64,000 bases of DNA from NCBI RefSeq assembly GCF_030867095.1, contig NC_081828.1, positions 209,008,978-209,072,977 of the forward strand. Reading direction: 5' to 3'. The notes under the pieces were generated by a model. It was not told the origin of the DNA, did no database searches, and was given only the letters and a program-made list of their open reading frames with translations. This stretch comes from Alligator mississippiensis. Lineage: Eukaryota; Chordata; Crocodylia; Alligatoridae. Below are positions 37,501 to 49,500 of the stretch, piece by piece. The position numbers and the translations under genes are program-made. Positions within the stretch are counted from its first letter, which is position 1. Each line of letters begins with the position of its first letter.

Positions 37501-40500
37501 CCCTGTTTGTGAGTAGCAGGTCAAGAAGAGGATGGCCCCTAGTTGGCCTGTCCAACACTTGCACCAGGCAGTTATCCCCAACACTCTCCAAAAACATCCT
37601 AGATTGCCTGTGTACTGCTATATTCCTCTGCCAGCAGATGTCAGAATGATTGAAGTCATTTCAAGAAAGCCTCATCCATCTCATCCTCCTGGTCTGCTGA
37701 TCTATAGCATGCATCTACCACAACATCACCCTTACTGCTCTCCCCTTGACCCTAACTGAAAGACTTTCAACAGACCTATCTCCAGTTTCATACTGGAGCT
37801 CTGAGCAATCATACAGCTCTTTCACATAAAGAGCAGCTCCTCCTCCTCTTCTCCCCTACCTGTCCTTCCTGAAGTTTGTACCCATCCATGATAGTGCTCC
37901 AATCACGTGAGCTATCCCACTAAGTCTCTCTTATTCCAATCATGTCATTATTCCATGACTGTGTGGGGATTTCCAATTCTTCCTGCAAGAACATAAAATA
38001 AGTGCCATACTGAATCAGACCAGTGGTCAATCAAACCCATTATCCTGTCTCATAGATTTCATAGACATTAGGGCTGGAAGGAACCTTGGAAGATCATCAA
38101 GTCCAGCCTCCTGCCCCAGGGGCACGAAGTCAGCTGGGGTCATAGGATCCCAGAAAGATAAACATACAAATTTCTCTTGAAGGCGTTCAAAGTAGGTGCT
38201 TGTACCACCTCTGATGGCAGGCTATTCCAGACCTTGGGGGCTCAGACAGTAAAGAAATTCTTCCTTATGTCCATCCTGAAACGGTCTTGGAGGAGTTTAT
38301 AACCATTCAATCTTGTCATCCCTTGGGGCGCTCTGGTGAACAAACTTTCCCCTAGATCCTGGTGGACACCCCTTATAAACTGATAGGTGGCCATCACATC
38401 ACCCCTGAGCATGTGCTTTTCCAGGCTAAAGAGTCCCATAGCTCTCAGCTTCTCATCATAAGGTCTGTTTTCCTGACCTCTGATTATGCATGTGGTTCTT
38501 CTCTGGACTCTCTCAAGCTTCTCCACATCCTTTTTGAATTGTGGAGCCCAAAACTGGACGCAGTACTCCAGCTGTGGCCTCACCAAGGCTGAGTACAATG
38601 GGAGAATGATGTCCCGGGATTTGCTTGAGAATCATCTATGGATGCAAGCCAGCGTTTTGGTCACTTTACTAGCCGCAGCATCTAATTGAAGGCTTATATT
38701 CATCTTGTGGTCAATCATGACCCCCAAGTCCCTTTCATCCGTAGTGCTAGCAGCGTAGCACTGCCGAGCCTAGTCTCGAACGTGGCAGAGGTGGATGCTT
38801 TAGAGGACGGGTGTCAAGCATATAGCCTGTGGGCTGGATCCGGCTAGTAGAACTGTTGCATCCAATCCACCATTAGTCCAGTGGCCTACTGGATGTGCAC
38901 ACTCTCAGCTCCACACTGCCACATACCCTCAACACTGCCAACTGCTCAGAGCACCACACTGCTGAGCAGCAGCAAAGAACTGGGGGCATGTGGCTGTATG
39001 GAGGCAATTGTTTGCAGCTGCATACCCCCAGCTCCATGCCACTACTCGTTAGCATGAAACTCTTGCCAGTTGCCAGTGCAGGGGTGTGTAGCAGGGTGAG
39101 TCCAGTGATGTGCAGAGCTCCATGCCACTACATACCTCTGGTTCCTTAAGGACACATATCCCCAGCTCCACACTACATAAACACAGTTCCATGCAACTGC
39201 ATGCCTCCAGATCCATGCTGCACCCTAAACACAGCTCTGTGGGTCCAGCCTTGAGGAGCTCCTGAAGTATGGATCTGGCCCAGGGTGAGTTTGTTGCCCC
39301 TACTTTAGAGAGAGAGCATTGATATATATATAGACTGACCTATGCCCTACTTGTTACCTTCCCTGGCATTTACCCTTATTGGTTTAGTGATGCCAGAAAA
39401 AACATCTCCAACTGTTCTGTTCAACAGGTATTAGTAGTAGTAGGCATCTGTCTGTCTCAAAAGACAACAGAATTACACTGAGCCAGGCTTCAGCTCACTG
39501 AACATCTCTGAGTGTGGCTGTAGAGACCAGTTTTTAAGTGACTGACTGTTCCTTCTGCACTTACCACATGTGAAGCTTGTATCAAACAATCTTGAATGTG
39601 ATAAGTGCAGAAGGAACAATTACTCAAGAATTGGTCTCAACAGCCACACTGTTCCCTGTATTCCATCATGGGAAGAACAGATTATGCTGAGGAATTCTGG
39701 GGGACAGCCAATCATTTCCAATAATTTGAAGAGGTCTTAGATCAGGACAAGGTTCAAGGCCTTAGGTCAGGTCAATGAAGGAAATGTAAAGCAGTCTCAT
39801 TTATTCCCTACCTTTTTCTTGGATTTGTTGGAATGAGAATATCATATCTATGGTAGACCTACTGGTTTTGAAGACATACTGTGACTCAGGGTAGAAACTG
39901 TCAGCAAGGATCTGAAGTCTTCTGAGCCCCACCCAAGCAATGAGCAATGAACCTTCCAACAATGTTTAGTAGTAAAATGCCATGATAGTTATTACAGTCA
40001 CTGTGGTTGCCTTTATTCTTATACAGAGTGACTATACTGTCATCTCATATATTTTGTGGCACTGTCCCTACTTATCCAGCTGTGACTAAGAAGCTCATCT
40101 AGGTGGGAAAGAAGAACAGGTTTCCTGCACTTGATCACTTCTGCAGAAATGTCATCTTTTTCAGGAGCCTTGCAAATACCCAGATTGCCTATTGCCTTAC
40201 TTAGATCTTCAACAGTTGGAATGTCATTGAGCTCTTCAAGGACAGACAGGATCTCAATGAAATTATGGGCTGTGTCAATGACATCATTTTCCCTTGAACA
40301 GAGTTCAAGATAATGTCCTATCCATCTTTCCATCTGTTGCTTTCTATCTGTCGTGACTTCTCTTGATGCTTTCTTTAATAGAACTGACATCTTTGCAATT
40401 GGACTTTCTTAATTACATCATACATGCCTCTGAGGTTTCCAGTGTCAAATGCAGACTGAATGGCCTTGTAGCCAAAACACATGGGTGCAGCATCTTGAGA

Positions 40501-43500
40501 TGTGCTGGACAGTGCTCCTAGCTTTCCTCAGTTCTTTCAAAGTGCCACCTGAGACATTTTTCTTGTGATTTAACAAGTTTGTTTGACCTTCATAAATGGA
40601 ATTAATTCACGTGTGTGCGCCTTGAAGCAATCTGGTATTAACAGAACTCTCATCCGTGAATTTGTCTAGTCCCTTTTTTAATTTAGCTATGCTATCTGCC
40701 TCTATCATTTCCAGTGGCAATGAATTCCCCAGGTTAATTATGTATTGCACAAGAAAGTACTTTTTTCTTATTCATTCTAAACCCATTTTTATTCATTTAA
40801 GTGGGTTCCCCCTTGTTCTGATATTCTGGGACTTGGTGAATAACAGTACCCAGTTCGCTTTGTCCACACTCTTCCCCCCTCCCCCCCCCCCCCCGAGCCT
40901 TCTCCTTTTCAGAATCAAGAGTCCTACTCTTTTTAGACTCTCCTGCTCCATATCCCTGATAATTTTTGTTACCCTCCTCTACTTCTTCTAATTTTCCCAC
41001 AACCTTTTGGAGATGTGGAGACCAGAATTGTACCAAGTATGCAAGATGTGGGTGCACCATGGAGTTGTATAATGGCATGATGATGTTCTCCATTTTGTTT
41101 TCAATTCCTTTCTTAAGGAGGACATCTATGTGAGATGCTTTACTGTGCAGTAAGCATCACTTACAGAGTGATAGTTTGCTCCACTTGGTAGTTAAGTTGC
41201 TACCTGCAAATGTAAGTAGCAAGTTAACTGCTGAGTAATTATGCATAGCAAGGCATGTATAGACAGCTGACTGAGAGCAAATTTGCTCCCAGTCAGCTGG
41301 GCAGCAGGGTGCAGGAGATTGCTCTCTACCCCTGGGAACTGCTTGCTGCCAGGGTGGGCTCCACCACGGAAACTCAGGTGGGGACAATATCCCCCTCCCG
41401 CAGGAGCAGGGAGCTCCCTGCCTCCACTCTGCAATTGCAGAGTGGGGGCTGGGAGATTGCTCCCTGGCCCAACTCTGCAATCACAATTGTGATTGTGGAG
41501 CTGGGGCAGGGAGAAATCTCTCAGCCCCCACTCCAGAGCTGCAATCGCAGAGCTGGGACAGGGAGCTCTCTGCATGGGGAAAGTGCCTCACCCAGCCTGG
41601 AGCTGCCTGGGTTGTGCCCCAAACTTGGACAGTGTCTAGCTACCCACAGGATGCACAGGAAAGTCTGCACAGGCAGCCTGGTGCAGACTTCACTGCTGGC
41701 CAGGAGCTCTCTGCTAGCTGCCCCATTGGTGGATTGGGGTAGGAGACTGGGCCCTGACCCTCACTTGTATCCTTTCCAAAACCCTTGCTCCTGACTGGGG
41801 AGCTGGAGCCAGGAACCCCCTGCTGCCAGGGCAGGAGGACTTTGTCCCCACCTGGGCTATGCCACTAGATCCTGCCCTGGCAGCAAGCAGCTCCCAGGGG
41901 CAGAGAGCAATCTCCCAGCCCCTGCCAGAAGACAGATGTCTCCTGAGCCTGTGCTTTTTGCCAGCCCCTAGGCTACCACCCAGGAGGAGCCTAGAGCTCT
42001 CCCTGGCTGCTGCAGGGGGGTGGTGCAGAGCCAGAGCGGGTGAGAGCAGACTGCTGCCAAGAGCAGCATATCTGCTCTCAAATGGGCACACATGTAGATG
42101 CATGCCCAAAGTAGGTTTACTCCAGAGTAAGTTACTCTGGAGGAAACCCATTCAGAAGTATTTGCGTGTGTAGATGTACCCAATGATGACCAACATTTTA
42201 TTGGCTTTTTTTGGTCACCACTGTACACTCAGCTGACATTTTTAGAGAATTATAGACAACGACTCAAAGGTCTCTTTTCCTGAGTCATAACAGATAGTCT
42301 AGTTATGGGTATTTTTCCCTATGTGAATTACCTTGTGCTTGTCAAATTTAAGTTCATCTGCCATTATTTTGCCTGTTCACTTAACTTGCTCTCCTTTCCT
42401 GTCTGATTTCCATCACGGTGGCTTCAAGTGAAAAGGGAATTTCCTTTCTTCCAGATTTTCTGCCTGCTGCCAAAATAATCCCTGCAATATTAAATGCAAT
42501 CTAGAGTTCGTATAGAAAATATGTTATTTTTCAATTTAGCTGAAATGGCACATAAAAAATCTTAGTTCACCCTGTCTTGAACTGGGGACAGGTGTGCATG
42601 AAAGACTAAAGATCCCAGCATTACTCTCCCTGTCCAGACTGACAGCAAGAGAGAAGAAAGTGTGAAAGGTCAGATTCTATTTAAGTGACAGTGTGAGAAA
42701 TGGCAAATGAAAATAGGGAAGAAAGAAAAAATATTTGAATATAGATGATGAAAAGCTGTTCCCAAAGTATGACACATACTCTCAGGAATATTTTTATTGC
42801 ACACATTAACAGCAGAACATCCTCCGGCTACACTCTAGTCCTAGCACAGTGCTATATGTAACTCACATAAACCGGCCCTAAACTTTTTCTTAATACAGTG
42901 TGGGTGGTAGGGAGTGAGGGGAAAGCTATAGAGAAGTTCTGTTTAACAATGTTTTCCCTAATCATCTGTCCTCTGAATATTTGATCTTCCAAGAGCAAAT
43001 TAACTCATTGTCTACCTTATACTGCTCATTTTCTTGTCTTTTCAATCCCAGATTGCTAACAAGACCAAACAGTGCAATACATGGGTAAACATAAGACAAT
43101 AGCTACTAAACAGAATCTTTTCATGTTGGTGACATACCCCATGTGAATCCACTGCTGCATACATAATGTCCATCCAGCCTTTAAAAGTTGCCTGAAAAAA
43201 TTACCCAAATATACTCATTATGAAAATCATAATAAATTTATTCTCATTAAAGTAAAAGTACACCATTCTAAAACTAAAACATAAGTGAAAGATACCTAAA
43301 TGTATATAAAGAGTCCTGGTTAAGGTACCATGCTTTTCACAAAAATAATTTTAATTTAAAAAGTTTAGATTCAAAATATATTTCACAGACATTCAGATAA
43401 TACCCAAAATTATTACCTGGACATTTGAACCCAAGTCCCTGCCCCTCAAATTAAAATACCTGGAAATGAATCAATATGGATTTCTGTTAAAAATGCTTTC

Positions 43501-46500
43501 AGCATTAACCATTTTAAAACTAAGTTATTTGTTTGCTCATTTATCAAAAGTTTAAGTCAAGTTACTGTATAAATTCCTATGGAGAGAAGATGTGCTGTGA
43601 CAGAGCTAATGAGGCACAAAGTTGGACAGGACTGTGGAAGTATTTGGGCCTGGAAGGGAAGGAGTTACAGCTGGATGAGATACAGGGAGAATAGACACTG
43701 AGAGACACTAAAAAGAAATAAAATGTTAAGTGTTTCCCTTTTTAGAGTTTTTGGAATTTATCCATATTTTGAAGTTCAACACAAGTAAGAGCCTCTGACA
43801 TTAAATTTGTCATGACACAGTTACCAATCAAATTAATGTAATGAAAAATGGATAATAGTGCCATGTTCAGAGGAAGGACAGTCCTGTGGCTTAGGCAGAA
43901 GCCTGAAATTTGGGAAACCTGGGTTTAGATCTCCATGGCAGAGTTGGTATTGTGTAGGAAACACAGAGCATCTAAAAAAAAATCACTTAGACCAAGTAAG
44001 CAGTCTTCACCTGCTTTGAGGAGGGCAAATACAATTGCAGTTGATTCTATAATTAGGAAGTCTGCCCAATGCATTTTCATGAAAAAGAGGTTGTAATAGA
44101 ACTTACCACCTGAAGAAGAGCCAGGTAACCCATCCCAACGTGATCAAAGTTTACATAAGTATTTTCCCACTTTAGGGAACCAGTCACATTGAAATTAACA
44201 CAGTCATTTTTGTTAGTAATATTCATATTTGGGGATATATTAGTGCATTTCCAAAATTTCCCCCCAAATTCATTCACTCCTATGAGGTTAAATAGGAGCC
44301 AGAAGACAACACAGACGAGCATAACGTTCAGGATGGAAGGGATAGCTCCTAGAAGGGCATGTACAGCAACCTGAAATAAATGAAATGCAATTATAAGCAT
44401 TCACCAGAACATGTTTACAAAGAATTGTTTTCAAGAATTTAATTTTTCTTTTTTCTTCATTTCTATTAATGTTTCATTCACTCATAAACTAGCGACCAGC
44501 ATCTTTGAAACCAACCTGCATTTTCTCAGTCCAGAGGGGATGTCTGTACAGTTCCAAACTGACTCAGCCTAGGCAGGTTAGACTAACCTGCCAAGATTGA
44601 ATCAATTCAGGCTCAGGCTTTTTGAATGTCTGTTCCTACCGAGGTATAATTTGCCCTTCAGGTAGTTTAAGACTTAACAAATCCTTCCCCTCCCCCCCCC
44701 CCCCCCCCGCCCCGACTTCTCTTTTCCAGAATAAATAACCCTAGTTCTTTCAGTGTTTCCTCATAAGTCTCATCTTCCAGACCCCTCAACATTTTTCTTG
44801 CTCTGTGCTGGACTAGTTTGAAAATTTCCAAGTTCTTCTTGAAGTGTGGGGCCCAGAACTGGACACAGAACTCCAGGTGAGGCCTCACCAATGCTTAAAA
44901 AACCAAAAAAAATTACTTCCCTTGACTTTTAAGTAACATTCCTATTCATACAACTCAGTTGGCTTTTTTGTAACAAGCGCACACTGTTGGCTTATACTCA
45001 GTTTATGGTCAACCTTAACCCCCAGGTCCTTCTCTGCAGTACTGCAACCTAACTAATCATTCCCCAGTCTGTACTTGTACATGTGCTTATTCCATCTCAA
45101 GTGTAGTATTTTTCACTTGTCCCTACTGAATTTAATCTTCATAGTTTCATAATTTCATAGGTGGTAGGGTTGGAAGGGACCTGAGCAGATAATTAAGTCT
45201 GACCCCCTGCCATGGAAGGAAAAAGTACTGGGGTCAAACGACCCCAGCAAGGTGTTTGTCTAACCTCCTCTTAAAGACCCCCAGTGTAGAAGCCAGCACC
45301 ACTTCGCTTGGAAGTTGGTTCCAGATCCTAGCCGCCCTAACTGTGAAGTAGAGCCTCCTGATATCTAGTCTGAATCTACCCTCAGCCAGCTTGTGAACGT
45401 TATTTCTAGTTACTCCTGGTAGTGCTCGGGGGAACAGGGACTCCCCCAATGCCTGCTGGTCTTCATAGTTTCATAGTTTCCCCTCTTTCATCATTTCATA
45501 GTTTCCCCTCTGACTAGTTTGTAACAGGCCACTAGATTCCCCCCTCAGTCTTCTCTTGTGGAGGCTGAACAGGTTCAGGTCCCGTAGCCTCTCCTTGTAG
45601 GGCCTGCCCTGCTGCCCCCTGATCGTGCAGGTGGCTCTCCTCTGAACCCTCTCAGTACTAGCCACATCCCTTCTGAAGTGCGGCATCCAGAACTGGACAC
45701 AGTACTCCAACTGCAGCCTAACCAGTGTCGCATAGAGGGGGAGGATCACCTCCTTGGACCTGCCTGAGATGCATTTGTGGATGCATAACAAGGTGTGGTT
45801 GGCCTTCCTGACCACGTCCCCACACTGTTGGCCCATGTTCATTTTAGCATCAATAATGATTCCAAGATCCTTTTCTGCCTCTGCACTGACAAGAAGGGAG
45901 TTCCCCAGCCTGTAGGTATGCTGCTGGTTCTTCCTCCCCAGGTGCAGCACCTTGCACTTGTCAGCGTTGAAACCCATCCTGTTCTCATCTGCCCACCCCT
46001 GTAACCTGTCTAGGTCTGGTTGTAGCCTATTCCTCCCTTCTAGCGTGCTCACATCCCCCCACATATTAGTGTCATCAGTGAATGTGAATAGGGTGCTTTT
46101 TACTCCCTCGTCCAAGTCACTGATGAAGATGTTGAACAGCGCGGGTCCGAGGACTGAGCCCTAGGGGACCCCACTGCCCACATCCCTCCAGGTTGAAAAT
46201 GACCCATCCACCACCACTCTCTGGGTGCGGGTCTCCAGCCAGTTAGCGACCCATTTGACTGTGTAGGTATCGATGACACAGTCCCCTAGTTTTTTAATGA
46301 GAATGGGGTGAGAGACAGTGTCGAAGGCCTTCTTGAAGTCAAGAAAGACTACGTCCATTACTACCTCTGCATCTAAAGATTTTGTGACCTGGACATAGAA
46401 GGCCACCAGGTTGGTCTGACAGGACCTGCCTCTAATGAACCCATGTTGGTTGCCCCTAAGCATAACCTCCCCTGCTGACCTCTCATGGACATGTGCCAGG

Positions 46501-49500
46501 ATAATTCTCTCAAAAAGCTTACCCAGGATCAAGGTAAGACTAACTGGCCTATAGTTTCCTGGGTCCTCCTTCCTCCCTTTCTTGAAAATGGGAACTACAT
46601 TGGCCCTTTTCCAGTCCTCTGGCACCACACCAGAGCACCACGAGTGCTCGTAAAGCCATGCCAGGGGTCCCGCAATGACCTCTGCTAATTCCCTCAGCAC
46701 TCTGGGGTGGAGGTCATCTAACTAATTGTAGACAATTTCTCTAGTCTATTCAGGTCATTCTGGATCAATCTGGAACAATTCCTCCCAATTTAGAATCATC
46801 CACAAATTTGCTAACTGTGCACTCAGTCCCATCATCCAAATCATTGATGAAGATATAAACAATACCAGATACAGGACAGACTCCTGGAGAACCCCACTTG
46901 ATACCTCCTCCCAACTATATAACAAGACTTTGAGGGCTGCTTGCTGAATATGATGATCCAACCAGTTACACATCTACCTTACAATATTTTCATCTAGTCT
47001 GTATTTCCTTAGCTTGTTAATGAGAACATCATGAGAGACAGTGTCAAAAGTTTTGATGAATTCAAGGTATATCACATCCACTACTCTCCCCTCATCTACA
47101 AAGCCTGTCACCTTATCAGAGAAGGAAATCAACATAATCAAGTATGGCTTGGTCATGAGCACCTGGTTCTCCTCTAGGTGCTTCACAACAGATTCCTTGA
47201 GGACTTGCTCTATTTTCTTTAAAAGTATAGCAATTAGGATGAAATTCCCCTGATCCTCCTTATCCCCTTTAAGATAGGTACTCTATTGGCCCTTTCCCAG
47301 TCATCTGGGACTTGTCCAGCTCTGAAATTACTTCAGCCAATTCCTTCAGTACCTGGGTGCATCCCATCTGGCCCTGCCAGCTTGAGAGCATCTAGCTTCT
47401 CTAAATAATCCATAACCTTTACCACTGTTGCTGAAATGCTTTAAAAATGTCTCAATTACATAGCTTCAATAAGAGGAAGATTTCTCTAAACAAGCTATCT
47501 AGAATTAATAAAAACTGACGTAAAAAAAGGGAATAGACCCACTAAGGAAATACCAAGGACACAAAGCGTGCGCCAGCTCAGTAACAAATGGAAAGTAATT
47601 AATGGAGAATATGGTCACTCCCAACTCTGATGGACAGAAATTTCCAGACTCTCACACCTAATGGGTATATATAGAATGCTAGGTCCCAGCTTTGAACTTA
47701 GGGTCTCAGCTTGCCCAGCACAGCCACTCATCCTAGTCTGGCACCTCCTCAGAAGAGTCCTGGGAGAGACAGAGGTGGCCAGAACCGTCCACCTGGGCCA
47801 AGTCACACACCCACTGCCTGCCACTGGAGTGGCCAGACAGGGTCAGCTGATGCTTCATCCCTTGTAATTCAAACCCCTGACTCAGAAAAAGAATTGTCCC
47901 GGCAACATGGTTCAACCTTGTACTCAGACTGTGCACTCTTGGCTTGTACCTTTACTGGCCCTCTGAAAGATTCTCTGGCTACCTGACCCACATTGCCCAC
48001 AGACTCTGAGTCTGGCCTGACTTATTGGCTCCCTAACCGAACTCCAGTTTCACCTCCTGGATACCTGACCTGGCCCTGTGCTCTGCCTGACCCTCTGGAT
48101 CTCTGACCTGGTTCATTAGACAGGTTTTATGGCTTCTGGCCTCCTGGCTCCCTTACACCCAGACTCTTCACACTCCAGGTTGCTTCTTCTGGCCCTGGTG
48201 GTGACCACCACACCAGGACGTTCATGGCCTGGTGTAACATAGGATTCATGCAGACAAAGGCTAGAGACAGACATTACACACAAAGCAGTTTAAGTGATCA
48301 GAAACTGGTTTAACCCTGTAATAGAACATAATTTCAGTGCACATAAAAAACAGTTTCAAAATGGCTGAAACTGGTTTAAGATAAACCTGGCTGAATCAGA
48401 CCTAACTTATTGATCAGACTTAACTGATTTGGGTCAAACTGGTTTATGCAATATCTGTCCCAGACCCCTTCCTGGTTTAAGTTAAACCAGACTCCCCCAG
48501 CATCCCAGATGCTTTGCATCCCTGGGCTGTGCTGTCTGCTCCAGAGAATAGGGCTGGCCCCACCCCTCTGCTCCCTAGGAGAGACTGCAGGCACAGTAAG
48601 TCATGGCTTCCCCCTGACCACCCCCCCCCCCCCCGCTGCTCAAGCAGGAATTCTCCCCTCCCTTCCTCCCACCTATCTCGCATAGCCCAGACCCTAGCCC
48701 CATGGACCCTAGGCATGTGGTATGCTAGCTAATGCTGAGAGGGGTGTGTGTGTGTGTGTCTCAAATATCACTGGGACAGGCAGAGAGAACAGTGTCCACC
48801 TAGGGCTTTTGGGAGCTAATCAACAGGTCAGCTGGTAATGTCCCTCCATTCCTTCTTTGGATAAAGCTGTTTAAGAAGAGCTTGAACTAATGAGAGAGGC
48901 TTTTTTTATTGATGGGCTCATAAATACTGTGTTATCAGCCCTCTGCTGGCTCCCTTGTATGTCAGGTTTTCAGACAGTATGAAGAATCAGGGGGAGGGTG
49001 ATTGAAAAGCTCAGTATCATCAACAGATGCATGCACTGCACACACCCCCTTTGCCTCAGAGTGCAGGCTTGGGGGTTGGAAACACTCCCACCCCTTGAGT
49101 AGCAAGTGGGGAAAAGCCTGGGACAGTGCAGGCAGAATGGGGGTTTAAACCCCTCCCTAATTGGAACATCCTGCCAGGGCCTGGCCATGTCCCCCTCAGC
49201 TCAGCATTGAGGAAGGGAAGGGAGGGTTGTTCTAGTGCCCCCCGCCTTCTAGCCTGAGCCACTGCAGGCATGTGCCTGCATTTCTTCAGTCCAGGGGGAA
49301 TGTCTGTGCAGTTGCAAACCAGTTCAACCTAGGCAGGTTAGACTAACCTGCCAAGATTGAATCAACTCAGGCTCAGGCTTTTTGAATGTCTGTCCCTTGC
49401 CAAAGAATCAAATGAAAATTCTGTACTTCCTTTGTCAAATCAGTGCTTTGCACCTTTTGGGAGAATGGTGTTGCTAGCAACACTGAAAATAAGGAGTTAC

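Noticed and set aside
47660-47675. TATATATAG as a gene promoter
   Set aside because: No transcript, ORF or LTR structure next to it; AT-rich chance motif is likelier.
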